A stretch of 35,156 nt of DNA from HGM04593 sp045646965 (lineage in GTDB: Bacteria > Bacteroidota > Bacteroidia > Bacteroidales > Bacteroidaceae): NCBI GenBank assembly GCA_045646965.1, contig JAZRLR010000024.1, positions 1 through 35,156 on the forward strand, written 5' to 3'. Shown piece after piece: positions 15,342 to 23,918 of this stretch. A program made the position numbers and the translations under genes. Under the pieces are notes generated by a model. That model saw only the letters and a list, made by a program, of their open reading frames with translations. It ran no database searches and was not told the DNA's origin. Position 1 is the stretch's first letter. Every line of letters starts with the position of its first letter.

Positions 15342-17429
15342 ATGAAAAAGATTTTAATAGGACTACTTCTGCTTCTCCCCGCCCTCGCCCTCGTGGCGCA
15401 AGAGAAGATAAAGGTTGCCTGCATCGGCAACAGCGTTACATACGGATACGGACACAAGAACCCGTCGGAGACCTCCTACCCGTCGCAGCTCGCGCAGATG
15501 CTTGGCGAGGGTTACACGGTGGGCAATTTCGGAAAGTCGGGGGCGACACTGCTCAACAAAGGACACCGCCCCTACACACAGCAAAAGGAGTTTGCCGACG
15601 CTATAGAATTTGCGCCCGACATAGCTGTAATTCACTTGGGACTCAACGACACCGACCCGCGTAACTGGCCCAACTACCGAGACCGCTTCGTGAGCGACTA
15701 CCTCGGCCTCATAGACACGCTGCGCAGCGTAAACCGCGACGTAAAGATATACGTCTGCCGTATGACGCCTATCTTCCACTGGCACAAACGATTCAAGGCA
15801 GGCACACGCGACTGGCACGACCAGATACAGAAGAGCATAGAAGAGACGGCAGAGCTCGCAGGCGCCACACTCATCGACCTGCACGAGGTTCTATACGACC
15901 GACCCGACCTTATGCCCGACGCCCTGCACCCCGACGCCGAGGGCGCGCGTCTGATAGCCAAACAGGTGTATTCGATGCTCACAGGCGACAACGGCGGCAC
16001 ACTCTCTATGCCCGCTATATATGGCGACAATATGGTGATACAGCGCGACGAGCCGTTCACAATATGTGGTAAAGAGAACGCCGGAGCAAAGATAAAGGCA
16101 CAGCTCGGCAGCGAGAAAAAGAGAACCGTGGCAGGAGCCGACGGCCGCTGGAGCATCACCTTCAAACCACAGAAAGCCGATGGAAAGAGCCGCACGCTCA
16201 CCGTGGAGAGCGGTGCAAAGAGACTCACATTTAAAAATATCGCCGTGGGCGAAGTGTGGCTCTGCTCGGGACAGTCGAATATGGCTTTTATGATAAAAGA
16301 GAGCCTGCACAAGGAAGAGGCACTCGCCCTGTGCCGCAAAAAAAATGTGCGACTCTACGATATGAAACCCCGCGTAATAACCGATAACATAGAATGGGCT
16401 GCAGAAGAACTTGAGAAACTCAATCGCCACGACTATTATCTGCCCGCAGGGTGGCAGGAGCCCTGCGAGAGCAACGTCGCCGACTTCTCGGCCGTGGCCT
16501 ACCACTTCGGCGCAATGCTTGCCGACTCATTAGGCGTGCCCGTGGGACTCATCTGCAATGCCGTAGGCGGCGCACCCGCCGAGTCTTTCATCGCGCGCCG
16601 TACACTTGAGCACCACCCGCAGTTGGTGGAAATTCTTTACGACTGGCGCAAGAACGAGATGATACAAGACTGGTGCCGAGGCCGCGCACAACAAAACATA
16701 AAGCAGAGCAATAACCCACTGCAGCGCCACCCCTACGAGCCCGCCTACCTTTATGAAACAGGCATCGCCCCCATATCGTGCTACCCCGTAAAAGGCTTTA
16801 TATGGTACCAGGGAGAGTCGAACGCGCACAACGTCGAGCTGCACGAAGAGATTTTCACAACCCTCGTGAGCTGCTGGCGCGACACCTGGAAAAAGCCCGA
16901 GATGCCCTTCTACTTTGTACAGTTGTCGAGCATAGAGCGCCCTTCGTGGCCACATTTCCGCGACTCACAGCGCAAGCTCGCCTCCAAAATAGAGAACTGC
17001 GCATTTGCCGTGTCGAGCGACAAGGGACACCCCGGCGACGTACACCCCAAGGAGAAAAAACCCATAGGAGAACGCCTCGCAAGGCAAGCCCTGCACCACA
17101 CATATAAAAAGAATATAACCCCTAGCGGCCCGGCCGTCACAAAAGCCGAGCGAAAAGGGAACTCCATAATACTAACCTTTGCACACGGCAATGGAATGAA
17201 GAGCAACGACGGCAAGCCGCTGCGCACCTTTGAGATAGCCGCCGAGAAAGGGCTTTTCTACCCCGCAGAGAGCGTGGAGATACTCAAAGACGGCAAGATA
17301 AGAGTGAAATCGTGCAAGGTAAAAGTTCCGGCACGCGTGCGCTATGCGTGGCAGCCCTACACCACAGCAAACCTCGTAAACAGCGAGGGGCTACCCGCAA
17401 GCACCTTTGAGACAAGCGTCAGTAAATGA
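15342..17429 (+). CDS. Two-domain SGNH / sialate O-acetylesterase
   Basis: A 695-residue exported esterase with two SGNH domains. A signal peptide (1-19, ending LALVAQ) is followed by a GDSL-type domain at about 22-215: Ser31 in GNSVTYG, LGLND at 99-103, and the Asp193/His196 pair in DALHPD. A beta-rich linker (about 222-300, MVIQRDEPFTICGKENAG) leads to a sialate O-acetylesterase domain: EVWLCSGQSNM with Ser312 as likely nucleophile and FIWYQGESNAH at about 486-496. The order matches EstA-like proteins of Bacteroides that remove O-acetyl groups from sialic acids so sialidases can act. Whether both sites are active, and on what, is not known. The gene stands alone. Confidence 0.9.
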   Translation: MKKILIGLLLLLPALALVAQEKIKVACIGNSVTYGYGHKNPSETSYPSQLAQMLGEGYTVGNFGKSGATLLNKGHRPYTQQKEFADAIEFAPDIAVIHLGLNDTDPRNWPNYRDRFVSDYLGLIDTLRSVNRDVKIYVCRMTPIFHWHKRFKAGTRDWHDQIQKSIEETAELAGATLIDLHEVLYDRPDLMPDALHPDAEGARLIAKQVYSMLTGDNGGTLSMPAIYGDNMVIQRDEPFTICGKENAGAKIKAQLGSEKKRTVAGADGRWSITFKPQKADGKSRTLTVESGAKRLTFKNIAVGEVWLCSGQSNMAFMIKESLHKEEALALCRKKNVRLYDMKPRVITDNIEWAAEELEKLNRHDYYLPAGWQEPCESNVADFSAVAYHFGAMLADSLGVPVGLICNAVGGAPAESFIARRTLEHHPQLVEILYDWRKNEMIQDWCRGRAQQNIKQSNNPLQRHPYEPAYLYETGIAPISCYPVKGFIWYQGESNAHNVELHEEIFTTLVSCWRDTWKKPEMPFYFVQLSSIERPSWPHFRDSQRKLASKIENCAFAVSSDKGHPGDVHPKEKKPIGERLARQALHHTYKKNITPSGPAVTKAERKGNSIILTFAHGNGMKSNDGKPLRTFEIAAEKGLFYPAESVEILKDGKIRVKSCKVKVPARVRYAWQPYTTANLVNSEGLPASTFETSVSK

Positions 17430-17431
17430 GA

Positions 17432-17460
17432 AAATCCCGACCGCACAGCGGTCGGGATTT
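17432..17460. terminator. Bidirectional terminator between esterase and kbl
   Basis: A perfect 13-bp stem (AAATCCCGACCGC and its complement) with loop ACA. T residues follow in both directions, and the converging stops are within 25 bp. Confidence 0.88.
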
Positions 17461-17482
17461 CTTTCTATACAGACAGGAATAT

Positions 17483-18673
17483 TTACTTTATAACACCAAG
17501 TTCCTTGCCCACTTTTATGAAGGCTGCGATAGCCTTGTCGAGATGCTCTGTCTCGTGAGCGGCAGAAAGCTGCACGCGTATGCGCGCCTGACCTTTGGGT
17601 ACCACGGGATAGTAGAAACCTGTGACAAAGATACCCTCCTCGGCCATCTTCTGCGCAAACACCTGCGAGAGAGGAGCGTCATAGAGCATCACCGCACAGA
17701 TAGCCGACTGTGTGGGCTTTATATCGAAGCCCGCTGCCATCATCTTGTCGCGGAAATAGTTCACGTTGTTCTGCAATTTGGTGTGAAGCTCGTCGCTCTC
17801 GCTCAACATCTTGAACATCTCGATAGATGCACCCACTACCGAGGGGGGCAGAGAATTAGAGAAGAGGTAGGGACGTGAGCGCTGACGCAGAATATCGATA
17901 ATCTCCTTGCGACCGGTTGTGAAACCACCCACAGCACCACCGAAGGCCTTACCAAGTGTTCCGGTGAAGATATCGATGCGTCCGTAGCAGTCGAACTGCT
18001 CGGCTACGCCGTGACCTGTGGCACCCACCACACCTGCCGAGTGCGACTCATCGACCATTACAAGAGCATTGTACTTCTCGGCGAGGTCACAAATTTTATC
18101 CATAGGAGCCACGTTTCCGTCCATAGAGAAGACACCGTCGGTAACGATGATTCTGAAACGCTGCGCCTGTGCCTCCTGCAAGCAGCGCTCCAGGTCGGCC
18201 ATATCGGCGTTGGCATAGCGGTAACGCTGCGCCTTGCACAAACGCACGCCGTCGATGATTGAAGCGTGGTTCAAAGAGTCGGAGATAATTGCGTCCTCGG
18301 CAGTAAAGAGAGGTTCAAAAAGACCGCCGTTTGCGTCAAAGCAAGCAGCGTAGAGAATTGTATCCTCGGTCTTAAAATAGTCGGACACAGCCTTCTCGAG
18401 TGTCTTGTGATAGTCCTGTGTACCACAGATAAAACGCACCGACGACATACCGAAGCCGCGCTCCTCCATCGCCTTCTGCGCTGCCGCAATCAGGCGGGGG
18501 TTGTTCGACAAGCCCAAGTAGTTATTGGCACAAAAGTTGAGCGCCTTTGAACCATCCTCGAGGGTAATCTCGGCAAACTGCTGCGACGCAATGTTACGCT
18601 CTTTCTTAAAAAGACCTGCTGCCTCTATCGAAGCAAGCTCATCCTGTAGATGTTTTTGAAAATTACCGTACAT
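17483..18673 (-). CDS. kbl: Glycine C-acetyltransferase (2-amino-3-ketobutyrate CoA ligase)
   Basis: A 396-residue PLP enzyme of the alpha-oxoamine synthase family that cleaves 2-amino-3-oxobutyrate with CoA to glycine and acetyl-CoA. FCANNYLGLSNNP at the N-terminus, VRFICGTQDYHKTLE, TDGVFSMDGN, MVDESHSAG and the PLP lysine Lys242 in TGTLGKAFGG are hallmarks, and the length equals that of the E. coli enzyme. An upstream in-frame extension to 18796 is rejected because it has no family similarity and runs through the intergenic region. It is divergent from the threonine dehydrogenase gene, whose product it consumes. Confidence 0.96.
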   Translation of the reverse strand: MYGNFQKHLQDELASIEAAGLFKKERNIASQQFAEITLEDGSKALNFCANNYLGLSNNPRLIAAAQKAMEERGFGMSSVRFICGTQDYHKTLEKAVSDYFKTEDTILYAACFDANGGLFEPLFTAEDAIISDSLNHASIIDGVRLCKAQRYRYANADMADLERCLQEAQAQRFRIIVTDGVFSMDGNVAPMDKICDLAEKYNALVMVDESHSAGVVGATGHGVAEQFDCYGRIDIFTGTLGKAFGGAVGGFTTGRKEIIDILRQRSRPYLFSNSLPPSVVGASIEMFKMLSESDELHTKLQNNVNYFRDKMMAAGFDIKPTQSAICAVMLYDAPLSQVFAQKMAEEGIFVTGFYYPVVPKGQARIRVQLSAAHETEHLDKAIAAFIKVGKELGVIK

Positions 18674-18875
18674 TTTCTTTTTATTTTTACTGTTTTTACA
18701 AATTCTGTGAATAAGACCTACAAATGTACTTTTTTTATTGCGAATAGTGCAAAAAAATATAGAGCAATTATTCCGCGCGCTGCAACTATTTTGCATAAAA
18801 TACCTAATTAATATTCATAGACCATTTTTAACCAAAAAAAAGGGCTCAAAGGGTTATAATAATAAAATTTCGCTG

Positions 18876-18883
18876 TATCTTAG
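18876..18883 (+). promoter_or_regulatory. Weak candidate -7 box of tdh
   Basis: TATCTTAG differs from TAnnTTTG at one base and lies 49 bp before the ATG at 18933. Confidence 0.25.
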
Positions 18884-18932
18884 CGGAGCGAAACAAGCAT
18901 ATACTCGAAAAATAAATAAAAACAGTATAAAT

Positions 18933-19889
18933 ATGAAAAACGTACTTATTATAGGCTCTACGGGCCAGATAGGTTCAGAGCTTACGATGACACTGCGCAA
19001 GCAGATACCCACAGGCAATATCGTTGCGGGATATATCCCCGGAGCAGAGCCCAAGGGCGAGCTTTTGGAGAGTGGCCCCGCCGCCATCGCCAATGTATGC
19101 GACGCCAAACAGCTTGCCGAGGTTGTTGAGAAATATGAGATTGACACCATCTATAACCTTGCCGCCCTCTTGTCGGCCGTGGCAGAGTCAAAGCCCCTGC
19201 TTGCGTGGGACATACAGATGAACGGTCTTATAAACATCCTCGAAATTGCACGCGAAAAGAAGTGCGCCGTCTTCACTCCGAGCTCAATCGGCTCGTTCGG
19301 CCCCAATACTCCGCGCGACAACACACCGCAGGACACCATACAGCGCCCCAAGACTATGTATGGCGTAACAAAGGTTGCCACAGAGCTTTTGAGCGACTAC
19401 TACTACACTAAATATGGTGTAGACACTCGTGCTGTACGTTTCCCCGGCCTCATCTCAAACGTAACACTGCCCGGCGGTGGTACCACCGACTACGCTGTGG
19501 AGATTTACTACGCTGCAGTGAAAGGCGAGGACTTTGCCTGCCCCATACAGCCCGGCACCTTTATGGATATGATGTATATGCCCGACGCACTCAAAGCAGC
19601 CATCGATATTATGAACGCCGACCCCTCGCGCCTCATACACCGCAACGCATTCAACGTGGCATCTATGAGTTTCGATCCCGAGATTATAAAAGCAGCCATA
19701 CAGAAGTACATCCCCGACTTCAAAATGCACTACGAGTTCGACCCCATACGTCAGGCAATTGCCGATTCTTGGCCCAACAAAATGGACGACTCCTGCGCAC
19801 GCAACGAGTGGGATTGGAAACCCTCGTACGACCTCGACAGTATGACCGTGGATATGATTGAGACACTGCGCAAGCGTTTCAACAAATAA
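18933..19889 (+). CDS. SDR-type L-threonine 3-dehydrogenase
   Basis: A 318-residue NAD-dependent enzyme of the extended short-chain dehydrogenase family. The Rossmann motif GSTGQIG (8-14) and the catalytic Ser117-Ser118 / Tyr143-x3-Lys147 set (YGVTK) are intact. Its best match is the UDP-galactose-epimerase-like L-threonine dehydrogenases, shown by YNLAALLSAVAESKP, the GPNTPRDNTPQ loop and RFPGLISNVTLPGGGTTDYAV. It oxidises threonine to 2-amino-3-oxobutyrate, which Kbl then splits. This differs from the zinc-dependent Tdh of E. coli. A possible in-frame start at 18738 lies in the divergent intergenic region and is not supported. Confidence 0.93.
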   Translation: MKNVLIIGSTGQIGSELTMTLRKQIPTGNIVAGYIPGAEPKGELLESGPAAIANVCDAKQLAEVVEKYEIDTIYNLAALLSAVAESKPLLAWDIQMNGLINILEIAREKKCAVFTPSSIGSFGPNTPRDNTPQDTIQRPKTMYGVTKVATELLSDYYYTKYGVDTRAVRFPGLISNVTLPGGGTTDYAVEIYYAAVKGEDFACPIQPGTFMDMMYMPDALKAAIDIMNADPSRLIHRNAFNVASMSFDPEIIKAAIQKYIPDFKMHYEFDPIRQAIADSWPNKMDDSCARNEWDWKPSYDLDSMTVDMIETLRKRFNK

Positions 19890-19910
19890 AAAGCAAGGCT
19901 TACACATAAA

Positions 19911-19947
19911 AGAATCAGGGCAAGAGTTTGACTCTTGCCCTGATTCT
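19911..19947. terminator. Bidirectional terminator between tdh and nadA
   Basis: A perfect 17-bp stem around loop TTG, with TTTTATATAT following on the plus strand and TTTATG on the minus strand. The two converging stops are within 80 bp. Confidence 0.9.
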
Positions 19948-19966
19948 TTTATATATACTTTGTATA

Positions 19967-20971
19967 TTACTTGTTCAGGTTCTTTGAAAGCTCGAGCATA
20001 CGCACAATGGGACGTTTCGCATCCTCGCGTGTAGCCTCATCGAGCTGCACAAAAGGCCACTCATATTTGAGACAGTTGTAGAGCTTTGTGAGGGTGTTGA
20101 GACGCATATATCCGCACTCGTTGCAGGCACAGGGCGATGCAAACGGAGGCACGGGGATTAATGTCTTGTCGGGGCAGCGCTTTGCCATTTCGTGCAATAT
20201 ACCGCTCTCGGTGGCTACGATAAACTGATTCGAGTCGCTGTTCTGCGCAAATTTCAATATATCGGCAGTGGAGCCTATAAAGTCGGCAAGGGCAAGCACG
20301 CCGCTCTTGCACTCGGGGTGAGCGAGCACTTTTGCGTCTGGGTGAGCCGCCTTGAGCTCCACAATCTTCTCAATGGAGAACTGCTCGTGAACGTGGCAGC
20401 CGCCGTCCCATAGTTTCATTCTGCGACCTGTTACCGCATTCAGGTAACCGCCCAGATTCTTGTCGGGGGCAAAGAGAATCTTCTCTTCCTTGTCGAAACT
20501 CTCTACCACGGTGCGGGCGTTGGAAGAGGTCACCACAATGTCGGTGAGCGCCTTCACCGCTGCCGATGTATTTACATAGGCCACCACCTTGTAGTCGGGG
20601 TGTTCCTCCTTGAACTTGGCAAGATCCTCGGCCTTGCAGCTGTCGGCAAGCGAGCAGCCTGCGTTGAGGTCGGGCAAAAGAACCAATTTGTCGGGGCAAA
20701 GTATTTTATTTGTCTCGGCCATAAAATGAACGCCACACATTACAATGATGTCGGCCGATGTCTTTTCGGCCTGCTGGGCAAGCGCAAGGCTGTCGCCCAC
20801 AAAATGTGCCACGTCCTGAATGGAGCCGTCGGTGTAGTAATGGGCAAGGATTATGGCATTTTTCTCCTCGCACAAGCGACGTATCTCCTCTTTGATATCT
20901 GTACCCTGTGGCAGAGCCTCATCTATGAAGCCCTTCTCTTTCCACTCTTCTTTTATAAAAATCTCGTTCAT
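19967..20971 (-). CDS. nadA: Quinolinate synthase A
   Basis: A 334-residue 4Fe-4S enzyme of NAD synthesis that condenses iminoaspartate with dihydroxyacetone phosphate to quinolinate. ILAHYYTDGSIQDVAHFVGDS, MCGVHFMAETNKIL and VVTSSNA are family signatures. By comparison with E. coli, the cluster ligands are probably Cys106 (LNAGCSLAD), Cys192 (DGGCHVHEQF) and Cys286 (CACNECGYM). No nadB or nadC is next to it, so the rest of the pathway must be elsewhere. A -7 box (TAACTTTG) lies 26 bp before the ATG. Confidence 0.96.
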   Translation of the reverse strand: MNEIFIKEEWKEKGFIDEALPQGTDIKEEIRRLCEEKNAIILAHYYTDGSIQDVAHFVGDSLALAQQAEKTSADIIVMCGVHFMAETNKILCPDKLVLLPDLNAGCSLADSCKAEDLAKFKEEHPDYKVVAYVNTSAAVKALTDIVVTSSNARTVVESFDKEEKILFAPDKNLGGYLNAVTGRRMKLWDGGCHVHEQFSIEKIVELKAAHPDAKVLAHPECKSGVLALADFIGSTADILKFAQNSDSNQFIVATESGILHEMAKRCPDKTLIPVPPFASPCACNECGYMRLNTLTKLYNCLKYEWPFVQLDEATREDAKRPIVRMLELSKNLNK

Positions 20972-20997
20972 CGTTCCGATATTTTTTTGCTGATGTG

Positions 20998-21005
20998 CAA
21001 AGTTA
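20998..21005 (-). promoter_or_regulatory. -7 box of nadA
   Basis: TAACTTTG on the minus strand matches TAnnTTTG exactly, 26 bp before the nadA ATG. No -33 TTTG at the expected distance. Confidence 0.5.
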
Positions 21006-21075
21006 ATATTTTCTTGCTATTTAGTATCTAAAAAATGCAGAAACAAGAGTAAAAACCGTTAAAAAAGAGGCGCGG

Positions 21076-21618
21076 TCACATAGTCAAAGAGAAATAGAGA
21101 GCGGGGCCTCCGTCGGGAGTGAGTGCCGGCGCCACGGTAATATTGTGCTTGGCACTGTAGGGTGTGGTATATATGTAGGCACAGCCTGCGCCTATGGCGG
21201 CACCTGCGAGCACATCCCAAAAGTCGTGTTTGCGGGCATATACCCTGCCCCACGCCACATAGGTCGCCACAGCGTATGCGGGGACGCCATAGCCCCACCC
21301 GTGGCGTCGCTGCAGATAGGCCGCACCTGCAAAAGCCACCATAGAGTGATTCGAGGGGAAAGAATTAAAGTCGCTCCCGTCGGGACGTCTCTTGTGTACG
21401 GCTTTTTTCAGAATCAAATTGGTTGCCACAGCTGTGACACCCGTCTCGGCAAGCTGCAAAATACCCTTGTAGTCACCTTTTGCGAGCGAGACCACAGCTC
21501 CTGCTGCACCCGGCACAAACATAAACACATCGGTGGAGATGTCCACGGCTTTGCGGCTCTGCGAGCGCGACGGCAAGGCAGACACAAATAATAATATAAT
21601 AAGGAAAAGAATACGCAT
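21076..21618 (-). CDS. PAP2-family phosphatase
   Basis: A 180-residue phosphatase of the PAP2 superfamily with all three motifs: KKAVHKRRP (72-79), PSNHS (88-92) and GRVYARKHDFWD (124-135, Arg125/His131). The N-terminus looks like a signal peptide or signal anchor (MRILFLIILLFVSALPSRSQ). The protein is short, with few membrane helices, so a periplasmic phosphatase acting on lipid phosphates such as undecaprenyl pyrophosphate or lipid A is plausible, but substrate is inferred only. Asp135 is at the usual position. An AGGAG sequence just before the ATG is unusual for this window. Confidence 0.88.
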   Translation of the reverse strand: MRILFLIILLFVSALPSRSQSRKAVDISTDVFMFVPGAAGAVVSLAKGDYKGILQLAETGVTAVATNLILKKAVHKRRPDGSDFNSFPSNHSMVAFAGAAYLQRRHGWGYGVPAYAVATYVAWGRVYARKHDFWDVLAGAAIGAGCAYIYTTPYSAKHNITVAPALTPDGGPALYFSLTM

Positions 21619-21653
21619 AGGCTCCTAAAGAAAAACTACCGCAAGTTATGCAC

Positions 21654-21661
21654 CAAATTTA
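21654..21661 (-). promoter_or_regulatory. -7 box of the PAP2 gene
   Basis: TAAATTTG on the minus strand, an exact TAnnTTTG match, 35 bp before the ATG at 21618. Confidence 0.45.
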
Positions 21662-21752
21662 TTTTGTCAAAATTTTCTTCGTCTTTATTACGGCAGACAG
21701 TTTATTTATTGTTAAAAAGAATTACACGGCCCGTTAATTTCGATTAATTTAT

Positions 21753-21760
21753 TATGTTTG
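21753..21760 (+). promoter_or_regulatory. -7 box of the transglutaminase-like gene
   Basis: TATGTTTG, an exact match to TAnnTTTG, lies 26 bp before the ATG at 21787. Because it contains an in-frame ATG, a longer frame could be called from 21754, but that codon sits in the promoter. Confidence 0.55.
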
Positions 21761-21786
21761 CAAAAGAAAATATAAAAAATAGTAAT

Positions 21787-23013
21787 ATGAAGAAATTATA
21801 CACACTTATTTTAATCATTGCCACCGCAATGCAGGTTTCCTGTTCCGACGATAACAAAATGAGCATTGTCACACCCGCCGACGAGAGTGAGAACGCCGCA
21901 CTTGCCCCCGCACACACATTCCCCAAGGACGACGGCTCTACCGAGCTCAACGGAATTAACGGAAAGAAGGCATACGACCTGCTTGTAAAAGCCGGCCCGA
22001 GCGTGGGAAACACAATCAGCTACATAGAGATTGCAAGCAACGAATACATAGAGATTGCACAGTACACAAGCAACCTTGTAAAGGATTGTAAAACCGCCGA
22101 AGAGAAATATCTGAAGATTTTCAACTGGCTCACATCAAATATCAAATACACCTACGGCGTGAGCAATAACGCCTACCCCGTGTTCAAGTCGAAACAGGGC
22201 ATCTGTCAGGGGTACGCCAACCTGCTCAAGGTAATGCTTCACACGCAGAACATCCCCTGCGTAAATGTAAACGGCACAATCCCCGAGGGAGGCCACGCCT
22301 GGAATTATGTCTACTACAACGACAAATGGTACTGCAGCGACCCCACAAACGGCATCCGTTACGCAGCCGACGAGTATGCAAAGCACAGCAATTTCAGCCC
22401 CACAATGTTCGAAGTCACTCTTTTCGAGGATGAGTACTGCACATACGGATTCTATGAGGGACACCTCAACGTAAACAGCATAAAGAGCGGCAACAGCTCG
22501 GTGGTGATTCCTTACAGCGCAGGAGGTTTCAAGGTGACTATGCTCAACCCCCGAACAAGTTCGGGCGATGTAACCGAGCTCTACATAGGAACCAATATCA
22601 CAACACTTGGCGAGAGCGTCATAGGCCTCGAGAGCAGAACACCTATGCTCGAGAATATTTATGTAGACCCCGAGAACAGCTCACTCGAGTCTTTCTCGAA
22701 CGTGGTATACACAAAAAACAAGAATAATTACAGTATGATTGTGGTAGCCCCCGCCACAAAGTTCATCGAGCTGAAACCCATACCCTCGTTTGACAAGGAG
22801 AGCAAAATAAAAAACCTCAAATACCTTGAGACTATTACCTTTGTGCCCGGAACCAATAGCATAGGCTCCTGGGCCGTGGAGAACTGCCCTATGCTGCACA
22901 CGGCATACATAGCCCCCGAGACCGATGTAAACAAGAGCGCATTCAAGGGAACTGCCGCTAATTTCCAAATTATCAGAGGAAACTTCACAAATATCCCACA
23001 AATTAAAATGTAA
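21787..23013 (+). CDS. Transglutaminase-like lipoprotein with LRR-like C-terminus
   Basis: A 408-residue predicted lipoprotein (lipobox VSC, Cys19). Residues about 85-190 form a transglutaminase-like cysteine-protease fold with the triad Cys140 (KQGICQGYA), His170 (GGHAWNYVY) and Asp185 (YCSDPTNG). The C-terminal half (about 235-400) has BspA/LRR_5-like repeats: ITTLGESVIGLES, MLENIYVDPENSSL, LETITFVPGTNSIGSWAVENCPML, HTAYIAPETDVNKSAFKG. In Bacteroidales this arrangement suggests a surface or periplasmic peptidase, amidase or cross-linking enzyme with a ligand-binding tail; the reaction is not known. It is monocistronic with a weak terminator. Confidence 0.82.
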   Translation: MKKLYTLILIIATAMQVSCSDDNKMSIVTPADESENAALAPAHTFPKDDGSTELNGINGKKAYDLLVKAGPSVGNTISYIEIASNEYIEIAQYTSNLVKDCKTAEEKYLKIFNWLTSNIKYTYGVSNNAYPVFKSKQGICQGYANLLKVMLHTQNIPCVNVNGTIPEGGHAWNYVYYNDKWYCSDPTNGIRYAADEYAKHSNFSPTMFEVTLFEDEYCTYGFYEGHLNVNSIKSGNSSVVIPYSAGGFKVTMLNPRTSSGDVTELYIGTNITTLGESVIGLESRTPMLENIYVDPENSSLESFSNVVYTKNKNNYSMIVVAPATKFIELKPIPSFDKESKIKNLKYLETITFVPGTNSIGSWAVENCPMLHTAYIAPETDVNKSAFKGTAANFQIIRGNFTNIPQIKM

Positions 23014-23025
23014 AACCACAACACA

Positions 23026-23054
23026 GGAGAGAGTCATTTCGGCTCTCTCTTTTA
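23026..23054 (+). terminator. Weak terminator after the transglutaminase-like gene
   Basis: GAGAGAG pairs with CTCTCTC around a 9-nt loop, followed by TTTTACATT. Confidence 0.55.
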
Positions 23055-23150
23055 CATTACAAAGAACCTCACTGCGCACAAAAAAACAGCCGAAGAGATA
23101 GGGTGCGCAACATTTTTTCTCAAAACAAGATATCTTTCTCATTTTATATA

Positions 23151-23158
23151 TATCTTCG
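23151..23158 (+). promoter_or_regulatory. -7 box of the TRIC channel gene
   Basis: TATCTTCG, the one-mismatch variant of TAnnTTTG, lies 20 bp before the ATG at 23179. Confidence 0.45.
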
Positions 23159-23178
23159 CGACGCAAAAGAAACAAGAT

Positions 23179-23844
23179 ATGGATTCTACACTTTTCAGAG
23201 CGATAGCAGACTACTTTGCGGCGCTCAATATGCCCACCATATTTGAGTTTGTGGGTACATTTGCCTTTGCGATAAGCGGCATAAGACTTGCTTCGGCAAA
23301 ACATTTCGACTGGTTCGGAGCCTATGTGGTGGGAGTTGCCACGGCTATCGGCGGCGGAACATTCCGCGATATGATGCTTGGCGTCACCCCCTTCTGGATG
23401 ACCGACCCCATCTACCTCTGCTGGTCGGGCATTGCGCTGCTGTGGGTTATTTTCTTCGGACGCTGGCTCATTCATATGCACAACACCTTTTTTATCTTCG
23501 ACGCGGTGGGCCTTGCACTCTTCACGGTCGTGGGTATTCAAAAGAGCCTCGACTGCGGTTTTCCCTTGTGGGTGGGTATTGTAATGGGTACTATGACAGG
23601 TGCTGCAGGAGGTGTAATTCGCGATGTATTTATCAATGAGATACCGCTCATCTTCCGCAAAGAGATATATGCTATGGCCTGTGTCATTGGCGGCATTGCC
23701 TTCGGTATATGTATGTGGCTGGGAGCCGATACAATCACCACACACACAGTCTGCGGTATAAGTGTTTTCCTTGTGCGAGTTCTCTCGGTGCGTTACCACA
23801 TCTGCCTCCCCACTCTCAAAGGCAGCCACATAACAGAAGAATAA
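23179..23844 (+). CDS. TRIC-family (UPF0126) membrane channel
   Basis: A 221-residue inner-membrane protein with seven hydrophobic segments. It shows the duplicated UPF0126/TRIC repeat: TFAFAISGIRLASAKHFDWFGAYVVGVATAIGGGTFRDM in the first half and FDAVGLALFTVVGIQKSL with GTMTGAAGGVIRDVF in the second. The glycine-rich kinks GGGTFRD and GGVIRD line the pore in trimeric intracellular cation channels. Prokaryotic members conduct monovalent cations; some relatives in this superfamily have been linked to glycine handling, so the physiological substrate is open. It is a single gene followed by a strong terminator. Confidence 0.9.
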   Translation: MDSTLFRAIADYFAALNMPTIFEFVGTFAFAISGIRLASAKHFDWFGAYVVGVATAIGGGTFRDMMLGVTPFWMTDPIYLCWSGIALLWVIFFGRWLIHMHNTFFIFDAVGLALFTVVGIQKSLDCGFPLWVGIVMGTMTGAAGGVIRDVFINEIPLIFRKEIYAMACVIGGIAFGICMWLGADTITTHTVCGISVFLVRVLSVRYHICLPTLKGSHITEE

Positions 23845-23861
23845 AAATCACCGATATAAAC

Positions 23862-23898
23862 AAAAATCGACGGATGCAAAAAACATCCGTCGATTTTT
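23862..23898. terminator. Bidirectional terminator between TRIC and DUF456 genes
   Basis: A 15-bp stem (AAAAATCGACGGATG and its complement) with a 7-nt A-rich loop and a T-run. It is preceded by an 18-bp sequence that recurs before the terminator at 34.7 kb. Confidence 0.88.
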
Positions 23899-23918
23899 TG
23901 TATTCTATATTCCGACTG

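Noticed and set aside
18674..18796. N-terminal extension of kbl
   Set aside because: The extension has no family similarity and would cover the divergent regulatory region. The enzyme's normal N-terminus starts at the Met at 18673.
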